Positions 8,916 to 16,779 of a stretch of 64,000 bases of DNA are shown one piece after another; within the stretch, counting starts at the first letter, position 1, and each line of letters opens with the position of its first letter. The DNA is from Collimonas fungivorans (GTDB lineage: Bacteria; Pseudomonadota; Gammaproteobacteria; Burkholderiales; Burkholderiaceae_D), in assembly GCF_001584145.1 (NCBI RefSeq), contig NZ_CP013232.1, forward strand, positions 1,550,001-1,614,000, read 5' to 3'. The notes beneath the pieces were generated by a model. That model did no database searches. It had not been told where the DNA came from and worked only from the letters and a program-made list of their open reading frames with translations. The position numbers were made by a program, and so were the translations under genes.

Positions 8916-9161
8916 ATGTCTACAATGACCATCAGCAACAGTTCCAGCATTTCCCGTCCAGCCGCTTCGGTGCAAACCGCCGGCGTCCTGACCAGCATCG
9001 CCGCTTTTTTCAAGCGTGTCGGCAATGCCTACGAGCGTTCGGAAGCAGCACGCAAGGAAGCTTACCTGGCAGAAGCCGTCGACCTGTACGACCTGGAATA
9101 CCGCATGCAGCGCCTGGACCGTGAAAGCGCCCAGACTGCAGCATGGATCAAGGGTTTCTAA
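8916..9161 (+). CDS. DUF3563 family small protein
   Basis: An 81-residue protein with the ATG at 8916 and a purine-rich AAAGAGGAA upstream. A longer reading from 8838 is possible but lacks such a site. The N-terminal third is Ser/Ala/Thr-rich and poorly ordered. The C-terminal half, with AYLAEAVDLYDLEYRMQRLDR, is the signature of DUF3563, a family common in Burkholderiales and of unknown function. It is predicted to be helical and soluble, with no signal peptide. The 276 bp upstream hold only a weak GGGGC-TTTA-GCCCC hairpin (8776-8789). Confidence 0.8.
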   Translation: MSTMTISNSSSISRPAASVQTAGVLTSIAAFFKRVGNAYERSEAARKEAYLAEAVDLYDLEYRMQRLDRESAQTAAWIKGF

Positions 9162-9372
9162 GCATCACGTCGGGTATTACGGCAGCTGAATGCCGGCAGC
9201 AAGCTGCAAGTGTTTGCAGCAAAAAGTAGTTTCAGTATCGAGCAGCAGTTCGCTGCAGCAGTTCGTCTATATCGCTGCGTAGCAGTCGGGCATCCCGCCG
9301 GCATTGGCCGTCAGAACGGGTTGCCCTGCTGCTCACACAGCGCATGTCTTGTCACATATCTCGGCTACAAAT

Positions 9373-9675
9373 TCAGTTCGATTCCGTCAACAGCGTGAAA
9401 TGCTCGACGGTTGGCGCCACTGCAAAAAACGGCCCGACCAGCGCGCGCCATTCGGCAAATGCCGGCGATTCGCGAAAATCCACAGTATGGTTTTCCAGCG
9501 TTTGCCAGGAAATCGTCAGCACATAACGTTCCGGCGACTCAATTCCCTTGTGTATCTTGAAACCGGCAAATCCCTTGGCTTTGCTGATGACTTGTTCGAT
9601 TCCGCGCTGGATGGCGGCGTCGAATTCCTGTTGTTTACTTGGCTGGATGCGGATATCGGCTAATTCGAGAATCAT
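9373..9675 (-). CDS. Antibiotic biosynthesis monooxygenase (ABM) domain protein
   Basis: A 100-residue single-domain protein starting MILELADIRIQPSKQQEFD. The pattern of a short beta strand, an amphipathic helix (EFDAAIQRGIEQVISKAKGF), then FKIHKGIESPERYVLTISWQTLENH and FRESPAFAEWRALVGPFF, is typical of the dimeric ferredoxin-like ABM fold. Members include heme-degrading and quinone-forming monooxygenases, but many are uncharacterised, so no substrate is proposed. An in-frame upstream extension to 9741 exists; the ATG at 9673-9675 begins exactly where the fold should start and is preferred. Confidence 0.8.
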   Translation of the reverse strand: MILELADIRIQPSKQQEFDAAIQRGIEQVISKAKGFAGFKIHKGIESPERYVLTISWQTLENHTVDFRESPAFAEWRALVGPFFAVAPTVEHFTLLTESN

Positions 9676-9806
9676 GGTGTTTCCATCTTGATTGGTTGGC
9701 GGAACGGGAATTGTCGCATTTTTAGACAAAACAGGCGGCAATCAACCTTTGTGGATTCCTCGCTCATTGACTATGCTGAATGTATACACAGTCACAGGAG
9801 GCCATC

Positions 9807-10325
9807 ATGTTGGGTAGACAACGACTTTATTTCATGTTGCCGGACGTTTCCAGTGCACGCAGCACGCTTGATGAATTACTGCTGGCCAGGGTGGGGATTC
9901 GGAACATTCACTTCTGGGCTGCCGACGGCAAACTGCCGGCGGATATGCCGGAGGCCAATGTGCTTCATAAAACCGACCTTGCCAACGGTGCTGAGATCGG
10001 TCTGCTGGCAGGCGGCTTGATAGGTTTGTTGCTGGGCATGTGGCTGGTGTATTTTCCACCCGAATGGGTGCACCTGAACTGGCTGGCGCTGGTAGCGCTG
10101 ACGCTGGCCGGCGCGGTGCTCGGCAGCTGGATGTCGGGCATGGCGGCAGCGGCGCTGCCCAACTCCCGCCTGAAAGCGTTCCATGCCGGGATCGACGAGG
10201 GCAAGATACTGCTGCTGGTCGATGTGCCTTTCAAACGGGTGCCGGTGATAGAGGAGCTGATTGAAAAGCGTCACCCGGAAGCTGCTTTCTCTGGAGTCGA
10301 AAAGCATCTTCCTGTCTTCCCGTAA
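9807..10325 (+). CDS. Membrane protein with DUF1269-like layout
   Basis: A 172-residue protein with an excellent AGGAGG ribosome site (9796-9801) five bases before the ATG. An N-terminal soluble segment (residues 1-60, with LYFMLPDVSSARSTLDELL) precedes two glycine-rich membrane helices: GAEIGLLAGGLIGLLLGMWLV, then about WLALVALTLAGAVLGSWMSG. A C-terminal soluble part (KILLLVDVPFKRVPVIEELI) follows and ends near HLPVFP. The ferredoxin-like halves around a Gly-rich hairpin recall DUF1269/general-stress 17M-type proteins. Function is unknown and the family assignment is tentative. A strong terminator follows directly. Confidence 0.7.
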   Translation: MLGRQRLYFMLPDVSSARSTLDELLLARVGIRNIHFWAADGKLPADMPEANVLHKTDLANGAEIGLLAGGLIGLLLGMWLVYFPPEWVHLNWLALVALTLAGAVLGSWMSGMAAAALPNSRLKAFHAGIDEGKILLLVDVPFKRVPVIEELIEKRHPEAAFSGVEKHLPVFP

Positions 10326-10343
10326 TTGCATCGGACTAGCGAC

Positions 10344-10377
10344 AAAAAAACACCGGCCATCGTGCCGGTGTTTTTTT
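10344..10377 (+). terminator. Rho-independent terminator
   Basis: The stem CACCGGC / GCCGGTG (10351-10357 and 10364-10370) with a 6-nt loop is flanked by seven A and seven T residues, making a symmetric bidirectional-looking terminator right behind the DUF1269-like gene. Confidence 0.9.
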
Positions 10378-10505
10378 GCGGCGTTTTATGTGAATCTTTA
10401 TGTAAACCGCAATACATTTCTTCCTCGCCGCGATTGTTATTTTGCGGCGGGCTTCGTACACTAGCTTCCGGTAAAAAAACAAAACAACAATCAGAGAGGA
10501 AATTC

Positions 10506-11804
10506 ATGGCGGCTTCTTATTTTCCCAAATGGCGCCTGCGCGCCAGCACCGCGGACGGGCAGGGCCAGGTCATCGCAGCCGACGAGCGTTTGCCGTGGCC
10601 GCAGACTTTTGCCATGGGAGTGCAGCACGTTGTGGCGATGTTCGGTTCGACCGTGCTGGCGCCGCTGCTCATGGGTTTCGATCCGAACCTGGCGATTTTC
10701 ATGTCGGGCATCGGCACCTTGCTGTTCTTTGTGCTGGTCGGCGGCCGGGTGCCGAGTTATCTCGGCTCCAGCTTTTCGTTCATCGGCCTGGTCATCGCTG
10801 TCAGCGCTTACGGCGGCCACGGCCTTAATCCGAATCTCGGCGTGGCGCTGGGGGGCATTATTGCCTGCGGCGTGCTGTACGCGCTGATCGGCCTGCTGGT
10901 GATGGCGATCGGCACACGCTGGATCGAAACCTTGATGCCGCCGGTGGTCACCGGCGCGGTGGTGGCGGTGATCGGCTTGAACCTGGCGCCGATTGCGGTC
11001 AAGGGCGTCAGCGGCAACAATTTCGATGCCTGGATGGCGCTGGGGACGGTGTTGTGCGTAGGCGGCGTCGCCGTGTTTGCGCGCGGCATGTTGCAGCGCC
11101 TGCTGATCCTGGTCGGACTGATGCTGGCCTATGTGATTTACGCCGTGCTGACCAACGGCGCCGGCCTCGGCAAGCCGATTGACTTTGCGATTGTCGCCAA
11201 CGCCGCATGGTTCGGCATGCCGCATTTCTCGGCGCCGGTATTCAAGGCCGACGCCATGGCTTTGCTGGCGCCGATCGCCATCATCCTGGTGGCGGAAAAC
11301 CTCGGCCATATCAAGGCGGTGGCCGCCATGACCGGGCAGAACCTGGATAAATACATGGGGCGCGCCTTTGTCGGCGACGGCCTGGCGACAATCGCATCGG
11401 GCAGCGTCGGCGGCACCGGCGTCACCACTTACGCCGAGAATATCGGCGTGATGGCTGTCACCAAGATCTATTCTACGCTGGTGTTTGTGGTCGCTGCCTG
11501 CCTGGCGATCATCCTGGGCTTTTCACCGAAATTCGGCGCCGTGATCCAGACCATTCCTGGCGCGGTGCTGGGCGGCGTATCGATCGTGGTGTTCGGCCTG
11601 ATCGCCGTCTCGGGTGCACGCATCTGGGTCGAGAACAAGGTGGACTTTTCCGACAACCGCAACCTGATCGTGGCGGCAGTGACCCTGGTGCTGGGGGCTG
11701 GCGACTTTACCCTGAAGCTTGGGCAATTCTCGCTGGGTGGCATCGGTACCGCGACTTTTGGTGCGATCATCTTGCACGCTCTGCTGCGGCAGAGGAAAGC
11801 TTAA
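10506..11804 (+). CDS. Uracil/xanthine permease, NCS2 family
   Basis: A 432-residue inner-membrane protein with about 14 hydrophobic segments. The ATG at 10506 has AGAGAGGAAA just upstream; the longer open reading to 10326 crosses the preceding terminator and is rejected. The NCS2 landmarks are present: PWPQTFAMGVQHVVAMFGST near residue 30, LVAENLGHIKAVAAMTGQ (proton/substrate Glu region), and GSVGGTGVTTYAENIGVMA. The closest characterised relatives are the uracil:proton symporters UraA and RutG; the sequence alone does not separate them, nor exclude xanthine as substrate. No pyrimidine genes flank it. Confidence 0.9.
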   Translation: MAASYFPKWRLRASTADGQGQVIAADERLPWPQTFAMGVQHVVAMFGSTVLAPLLMGFDPNLAIFMSGIGTLLFFVLVGGRVPSYLGSSFSFIGLVIAVSAYGGHGLNPNLGVALGGIIACGVLYALIGLLVMAIGTRWIETLMPPVVTGAVVAVIGLNLAPIAVKGVSGNNFDAWMALGTVLCVGGVAVFARGMLQRLLILVGLMLAYVIYAVLTNGAGLGKPIDFAIVANAAWFGMPHFSAPVFKADAMALLAPIAIILVAENLGHIKAVAAMTGQNLDKYMGRAFVGDGLATIASGSVGGTGVTTYAENIGVMAVTKIYSTLVFVVAACLAIILGFSPKFGAVIQTIPGAVLGGVSIVVFGLIAVSGARIWVENKVDFSDNRNLIVAAVTLVLGAGDFTLKLGQFSLGGIGTATFGAIILHALLRQRKA

Positions 11805-11893
11805 GGTAGATTATTAGTTCGTCAGGCAACCAGAATTTCATGGCAGCGTGGGGCCGTTCAGTCAACAACAGCGCGGCCCCGCCTGCGTTTACA

Positions 11894-12217
11894 CTAGATT
11901 TCCGCCGACGCCAGTGCGGTGAAATTCTGGATTCTTACCGCGCCGTCAGGAAACCAGGCGATGATTTCCAGTTCGCCGCCCATTGCTTCAATATGAGCGC
12001 GCAGCGAGGAAATATACATATCGGCGCGGCGTTCAAGTTTGGCAATTGCCGGTTGTTCGACATGCAGCACTTCGGCCAAGGCCTTTTGCGACAGGCCTCG
12101 AGCGCGCCGCAACTCATGCAATGGCATTTCCTCGAGCAAAGCGTGGAATTTGGCATTCGCGCGCGCGCGCGAGGCCGGCGACATCTTGGCCTCCAGTTCA
12201 GAGAATTTCTTGGTCAT
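11894..12217 (-). CDS. Antitoxin, XRE-type HTH (HigA-like)
   Basis: A 107-residue protein with a helix-turn-helix in residues about 38-60 (RARGLSQKALAEVLHVEQPAIAKLERR), typical of XRE/HigA antitoxins that neutralise a RelE-fold toxin and repress their own promoter. Its start overlaps the end of the toxin gene by 20 bp, so the two are translationally coupled. The order is toxin first, as in higBA. The C-terminal part (GGELEIIAWFPDGAVRIQNF) resembles the extension of HigA2-type antitoxins. The region is more A/T-rich than its neighbours, consistent with recent arrival. Confidence 0.85.
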   Translation of the reverse strand: MTKKFSELEAKMSPASRARANAKFHALLEEMPLHELRRARGLSQKALAEVLHVEQPAIAKLERRADMYISSLRAHIEAMGGELEIIAWFPDGAVRIQNFTALASAEI

Positions 12218-12575
12218 CTGAGGGTCCTTCCTTTCGTAATGCAGCTAAATGTTCGTCATATAGGCGATCTGCAAGCGGCACATGTATGTCATACCAGCGC
12301 CGGTTGCCGGTTTTGTCGCCTCCTAACAGCAAGATCGCGCAGCGACGCGGATCAAAAGCGAACAAGGTGCGATAGGGGCGACCCGCGTGCTGAGTGCGCA
12401 GCTCTCGCATGTGTGAATGCTTGGAGCCATGCACTCCACTTGTGTAAGGGAAGCGCAAATCCGGTCCCAGTAGTTGTAGCAATTCAACACTCGCATGGAC
12501 TGACTCTTGTTCATCCTCAGTTAAGGATTGCCACCAGTTGTCGAATTCGTCGGTATATTCAATTTCCCATTCCAT
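12198..12575 (-). CDS. Toxin, RelE/Gp49-like (HigB-like)
   Basis: A 125-residue protein starting MEWEIEYTDEFDNWWQSLTE. It has the helix, beta-sheet and RxLF pattern of the phage-derived Gp49-like/HigB2 toxins: SVELLQLLGPDLRFPYTSGV, HMRELRTQHAGRPYRTLFAF, then AILLLGGDKTGNRRWYDIHVP. Such proteins are usually ribosome-dependent mRNA interferases; the basic residues in RELR, YRTLF and KTGNRRWY are the expected RNA-contacting positions. It precedes its antitoxin with a 20-bp overlap. A perfect inverted repeat lies 19-42 bp upstream of the start, where autoregulation would act. Confidence 0.86.
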   Translation of the reverse strand: MEWEIEYTDEFDNWWQSLTEDEQESVHASVELLQLLGPDLRFPYTSGVHGSKHSHMRELRTQHAGRPYRTLFAFDPRRCAILLLGGDKTGNRRWYDIHVPLADRLYDEHLAALRKEGPSDDQEIL

Positions 12576-12593
12576 TCAAGTATTCCATAAAAG

Positions 12594-12617
12594 GTATATT
12601 CCATCAACGGAATATAC
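12594..12617. promoter_or_regulatory. Putative operator of the HigBA-like pair
   Basis: Perfect 9-bp inverted repeat GTATATTCC (12594-12602) and GGAATATAC (12609-12617) separated by six bases, just upstream of the toxin start on the minus strand. The position and symmetry suit binding by the XRE antitoxin; the sequence also overlaps a likely -10 region. Confidence 0.65.
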
Positions 12618-12640
12618 GATGTCTTTTGACGACCCAAAGA

Positions 12641-12674
12641 AAAACGACCCGCCACATGTGTGAGCGGGTCGTTT
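12641..12674. terminator. Terminator hairpin downstream of the BCCT transporter gene
   Basis: Arms AAACGACCCGC (12642-12652) and GCGGGTCGTTT (12664-12674) around an 11-nt loop. On the minus strand the stem is followed by a T-rich run, as expected for termination of the transporter gene that ends at 12736. Confidence 0.8.
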
Positions 12675-12735
12675 AGTCTAATCAGCAAGCCAAGTAGCCG
12701 GACAGCAGGAAAATCTTAAAAGTTCGTCTCTGATT

Positions 12736-14325
12736 TCAGGTTTGCCCGGCGATCTTTGTCGTGGCTGCGGCAACAACCGCGGGTTTGAGTTCCGCCTGCA
12801 GACTTTTCATCAGGCACACCATATATAGCACCAGCACCATCGAGAACGGCAACGACGCCAGCACGATCGTGGTTTGAATCGCGCTGATGTTATCCGCAAA
12901 CATCAGGCCGACCGTTACCGCCATGATCAGCGCCGACCAGAAAATCCGCAGCCAGTGCGGCGCATCGGCATCGTTGTCGCTATCACTGCGGTTGCTGCGC
13001 ACCGACAGGTTGGCCAGCATCACGGCGCCCGAGTCGGCCGGCGTCAGGAACAGCACGAAGCCGACGAAAATCGCCACGCCTGACATGGCCGTGCCGAACG
13101 GGTAGTGCGCCAGCAGCTTGTACATGGTCATGGCTGGCTGTTCCAGCGCGGTACGGCTCAGTTCTGCAGCGCCATGGTTGATCAACAGATCCAGGGCGCT
13201 GTTGCCGAACACCGAAAGCCATACCAGGGTGAACGCCAGCGGCAGCAGCAATACGCCGGTCACCACTTCGCGAATGGTGCGGCCGCGCGAGATGCGGGCA
13301 ATGAACAGGCCGACGAATGGCGCCCAGGAAATCCACCAGGCCCAGTAGAACAGGGTCCACTTGCCGAGCCAGTCGCTGGGACGGTCATAGGCATACAGGT
13401 CAAAAGTCTTGCCGACGAAATTGCTGACATAGTCGCCGAGATTCTGGATCAGGGCATTCAGCAGGTGCAGCGTCGGTCCCATCGACAAGGTAAAGATCAG
13501 CAGGCTGGCAAACAGCACTACGTTCAGATTCGACAGGCGGCGGATCCCGGTCTCGATGCCTGAGATTGCCGCCAGCGTCGCCACTATCGTCATCACGATG
13601 ATTACTGCCAGCAGCGTGCTGTGGCTGTTCTGCAGGCCGAACAGATGTTCCAGGCCGGCGCTGATCTGCAGCGAACCGATGCCGAGGTTGCTGACCAGGC
13701 CCAGCACGGTCACCACGATGCCGAAACAATCCACGGCGTGGCCGGCCGCGCCGTGGACGCGTTCGCCGAGCAGCGGATAGAGGGCGGTGCGCAAAGCCAA
13801 CGGTTGCTTGTGGCGATAGGCAAAGTAGCCCAGCGCAACGGCGATCAGGGCATAGATGGCCCAGCCGTGCAGGCCCCAGTGCAGGAAGGTCAGCGTCATC
13901 GCCTGGCTGGCCGCCGCCGGCGTTGCCGCTGCGCCTTGCGGCGGATACAGGTAATGCGTCAAGGGTTCGGAGGCGCCGAAGTACAGCAGGGAAATGCCGA
14001 TGCCGGAGGAGAACAGCATGCCGGCCCAGGCGCCGTAACTGAAGGCTGGCTGTTCGTCGTCAGCTCCCAGTTTTATTTTGCCGTAAGGCGATATCGCCAG
14101 CCAGATGATGAAGCCGAGGTAAGCAGCCACTACCAGCATGTAGTACCAGCCGAAACTGTTGGCCAGGGTCACTTGTGCGCTCGACAGCCAGGCGGTGGAT
14201 GCCTGCGGGAAAGCGATGATGACGATGGTGAAGGCGATGATCAGCAGCGCTGACGAGAAAAAGACCGGGCGGTTGAGCCTGGTCGCGTTCGCCGGCTGGG
14301 CTGCGATGGCGGCAGAGGCGCTCAT
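12736..14325 (-). CDS. betT: BCCT family choline/betaine transporter
   Basis: A 529-residue membrane protein with 12 predicted helices. The BCCT signature is clear: YWAWWISWAPFVGLFIARIS followed by RGRTIREVVTG, with FSYGAWAGMLFSSGIGISLL earlier. The family imports choline, glycine betaine or carnitine, coupled to proton or sodium. It lacks the long cytoplasmic C-terminal tail of E. coli BetT (677 aa), so osmotic gating may differ. It is divergent from betI with a BetI operator between, which supports choline as substrate and repression by BetI. The symbol is given on this context; betaine uptake cannot be excluded. Confidence 0.85.
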   Translation of the reverse strand: MSASAAIAAQPANATRLNRPVFFSSALLIIAFTIVIIAFPQASTAWLSSAQVTLANSFGWYYMLVVAAYLGFIIWLAISPYGKIKLGADDEQPAFSYGAWAGMLFSSGIGISLLYFGASEPLTHYLYPPQGAAATPAAASQAMTLTFLHWGLHGWAIYALIAVALGYFAYRHKQPLALRTALYPLLGERVHGAAGHAVDCFGIVVTVLGLVSNLGIGSLQISAGLEHLFGLQNSHSTLLAVIIVMTIVATLAAISGIETGIRRLSNLNVVLFASLLIFTLSMGPTLHLLNALIQNLGDYVSNFVGKTFDLYAYDRPSDWLGKWTLFYWAWWISWAPFVGLFIARISRGRTIREVVTGVLLLPLAFTLVWLSVFGNSALDLLINHGAAELSRTALEQPAMTMYKLLAHYPFGTAMSGVAIFVGFVLFLTPADSGAVMLANLSVRSNRSDSDNDADAPHWLRIFWSALIMAVTVGLMFADNISAIQTTIVLASLPFSMVLVLYMVCLMKSLQAELKPAVVAAATTKIAGQT

Positions 14326-14492
14326 TTGATCTGCCCGCAGTGCACTGGGATAGCTGAATGGCTTGACTGTCTCATTATTTCTACACGTGTTTGATGTTGC
14401 ATTTAAATAAACCTCATTCCGATTCTATTGCCGGGTTCTGACTTGATGTTGTTCTTAAAAAGAAAACATTTATTGCTGCCGAGAGCCTAAAC

Positions 14493-14522
14493 TTAAATTG
14501 ATTGAACGTCCAATCAATTTAA
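14493..14522. promoter_or_regulatory. BetI operator
   Basis: Perfect 12-bp inverted repeat TTAAATTGATTG (14493-14504) and CAATCAATTTAA (14511-14522) with centre AACGTC. It lies 64 bp upstream of betI and 168 bp upstream of the divergent transporter. The minus strand contains ATTGATTGGACGTTCAAT, which agrees with my memory of BetI boxes in other proteobacteria. Choline is the known inducer that releases BetI. Confidence 0.88.
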
Positions 14523-14585
14523 ATTATACTGATTTCACGCAGCGGATGGGTAGACCGCTTTCCGCGAACGCAATGGGAGAGTGAG

Positions 14586-15197
14586 TTGAGGAAAAGAAAC
14601 GAGATGCTGCCATTGCGCCGCAAGCAGCTGATCCAGGCCACGCTGGAAGTGATCGACCGGGTCGGCCTGGCAGACGCCACGATTGCCCTGATCGCCCGGC
14701 AGGCGGGTTTGTCGACCGGCATCATCAGCCACTATTTCGGCGATAAAAGCGGTTTGCTGGAAGCCACCATGCGTCAGATCCTGCACGACCTGAGCGCGGA
14801 TACCCGGCGGCGGCGCGACGAGCTTGGAGAAGGCAGTGCCGCCGCCCACCTGCGCGCCATTGTCGACGCCAATTTCAACGACAGCCAGGTCAGCGGCCCG
14901 GTCATGAAAACCTGGCTGGCGTTCTGGTCTTCCAGCATGCACCAGGAATCGCTGCGCAGATTGCAGCATGTGAATGACCAGCGCCTGCGTTCCAACCTGT
15001 GCTGCCAGTTCCTGCGTGAACTGCCGCTGGCACAGGCACGCCAGGCCGCACGCGGACTGGCCGCCATGATCGATGGCTTATGGCTGCGCGGCTCCCTCGC
15101 CGGCACGGCTTTCGATGCCGATGCGGCTCGCCGGCTGGCTTACGAATACCTGGATTACCAACTGGCAAAGAACAGCGGCCCAAAAGACGCGGCCTGA
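14586..15197 (+). CDS. betI: Choline-responsive transcriptional repressor BetI (TetR family)
   Basis: A 203-residue TetR-type repressor. The N-terminal helix-turn-helix is [20 protein letters not shown] followed by [15 protein letters not shown], nearly as in E. coli BetI. The C-terminal ligand domain includes [20 protein letters not shown] and [15 protein letters not shown], shared by BetI orthologues. I use the TTG at 14586, which has GGGAG six bases upstream; an ATG at 14604 would also give a complete DNA-binding domain. It heads betI-betB-betA. Binding to the palindrome 14493-14522 would repress both this operon and the divergent transporter. Confidence 0.93.
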   Translation: MRKRNEMLPLRRKQLIQATLEVIDRVGLADATIALIARQAGLSTGIISHYFGDKSGLLEATMRQILHDLSADTRRRRDELGEGSAAAHLRAIVDANFNDSQVSGPVMKTWLAFWSSSMHQESLRRLQHVNDQRLRSNLCCQFLRELPLAQARQAARGLAAMIDGLWLRGSLAGTAFDADAARRLAYEYLDYQLAKNSGPKDAA

Positions 15198-15238
15198 TCT
15201 TTGATCTATCTGACAGCAACCTATTGAGGAGAATTTGC

Positions 15239-16711
15239 ATGCCTGTTTTCAAGCAACAACAACTTTACATCGGCGGCCGCCGTGTCGACGCCAGCGGCAG
15301 CGATACCTTCCAGACCATCAATCCCGCCAATGGCGAAGTGCTGGCCGAAGTCCAACGCGCCACCAAGGAAGACGTCGACCGCGCCGTTGCCAGCGCCAGG
15401 CAGGGCCAGCGCATCTGGGCTGCGCAAACTGCGATGCAGCGCTCGCGCGTGCTGCGCCGCGCGGTAGCCATCCTGCGTGAACGCAATGACGAACTGGCTG
15501 AACTGGAAACCCTGGACACCGGCAAGGCCTTGTCGGAAACCCGTGCAGTCGACATCGTCACCGGCGCCGACGTCCTCGAATACTATGCCGGCCTGGTGCC
15601 GTCGATTGAGGGCACGCAAATCCCGTTGCGCGAAAGTTCATTCGTCTACACCCGCCGCGAACCATTGGGCGTGGTGGCCGGCATCGGCGCCTGGAATTAT
15701 CCGATCCAGATCGCCCTGTGGAAATCGGCGCCGGCGCTGGCGGCAGGCAATGCCATGATTTTCAAGCCGAGCGAAGTGACGCCGCTGAGCACGCTCAAGC
15801 TGGCTGAAATCTACGCCGAAGCAGGCTTGCCTGATGGCGTCTTCAATGTCCTCACCGGCAGCGGCCGCGAAGTCGGTACCTGGCTGACCGAGCACCCCGG
15901 CATCGAAAAAATCTCCTTCACCGGCGGCACTGCCACCGGCAAGAAGGTGATGGCGAGCGCTTCCAGTTCCACCCTGAAGGAAGTGACCATGGAACTGGGT
16001 GGCAAGTCGCCGCTGATCGTGTTTGCCGACGCCGACCTGGAACGCGCCGCCGACGTCGCCGTCATGGCCAATTTCTACAGCTCCGGCCAGGTCTGCACTA
16101 ACGGTACCCGCGTCTTCGTGCACAGCTCGATCAAGCAGGCGTTCGAAGCCAAGGTGCTGGAGCGGGTGGCGCGCATCCGCCTCGGCATGCCGCTCGACGC
16201 CAATACCAACTTCGGCCCGCTGGTCAGCTTCCCGCACATGGACAGTGTGCTGTCCTACATCGAATCCGGCATCTCCCAGGGCGCACGCCTGCTGGCCGGC
16301 GGCAAGCGAGAAATCAACGGCGCTTTTGCCCAAGGCGCGTTCGTGCAGCCGACCGTGTTCACCGATTGCCGTGACGACATGAAGATCGTGCGCGAAGAAA
16401 TCTTCGGCCCGGTCATGTGCATCCTCGGCTTTGAAGAAGAAGATGAAGTGATCCGCCGCGCCAACGATACCGAATACGGCCTGGCGGCCGGCTTGATGAC
16501 GGAAAACCTGAGCCGCGCGCATCGCGTCATCCATCAGCTGGAAGCCGGCATCTGCTGGATCAACACCTGGGGCGAATCGGCGGCGGAAATGCCGGTTGGC
16601 GGCTACAAGCAATCCGGCGTCGGCCGCGAAAACGGCTTGACCACGCTGGAACATTACACCCGCATCAAATCGATTCAAGTGGAACTGGGCGCCTATACCT
16701 CGGTGTTTTAA
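15239..16711 (+). CDS. betB: Betaine aldehyde dehydrogenase
   Basis: A 490-residue NAD(P)-dependent aldehyde dehydrogenase, exactly the length of E. coli BetB. The catalytic residues are Glu252 in [10 protein letters not shown] and Cys286 in [10 protein letters not shown]; the cofactor motifs are [20 protein letters not shown] and [11 protein letters not shown]. It oxidises betaine aldehyde to glycine betaine, the second step of osmoprotectant synthesis. The ATG at 15239 has GAGGAG upstream; a longer open frame overlapping betI is spurious. It is 41 bp after betI and 68 bp before betA in one operon. Confidence 0.96.
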   Translation: MPVFKQQQLYIGGRRVDASGSDTFQTINPANGEVLAEVQRATKEDVDRAVASARQGQRIWAAQTAMQRSRVLRRAVAILRERNDELAELETLDTGKALSETRAVDIVTGADVLEYYAGLVPSIEGTQIPLRESSFVYTRREPLGVVAGIGAWNYPIQIALWKSAPALAAGNAMIFKPSEVTPLSTLKLAEIYAEAGLPDGVFNVLTGSGREVGTWLTEHPGIEKISFTGGTATGKKVMASASSSTLKEVTMELGGKSPLIVFADADLERAADVAVMANFYSSGQVCTNGTRVFVHSSIKQAFEAKVLERVARIRLGMPLDANTNFGPLVSFPHMDSVLSYIESGISQGARLLAGGKREINGAFAQGAFVQPTVFTDCRDDMKIVREEIFGPVMCILGFEEEDEVIRRANDTEYGLAAGLMTENLSRAHRVIHQLEAGICWINTWGESAAEMPVGGYKQSGVGRENGLTTLEHYTRIKSIQVELGAYTSVF

Positions 16712-16743
16712 GAAAACGTCGCGTCTTATCACGATACCGCACC

Positions 16744-16761
16744 CTGCCGCGTGAGCGGCAG
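16744..16761 (+). other. Short hairpin between betB and betA
   Basis: CTGCCGC (16744-16750), loop GTGA, GCGGCAG (16755-16761), located just before the AAGGAG ribosome site of betA. There is no T run, so it is not a terminator. It may modulate betA translation or mRNA stability. Confidence 0.4.
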
Positions 16762-16779
16762 CGGCAAGCAAGGAGCATC

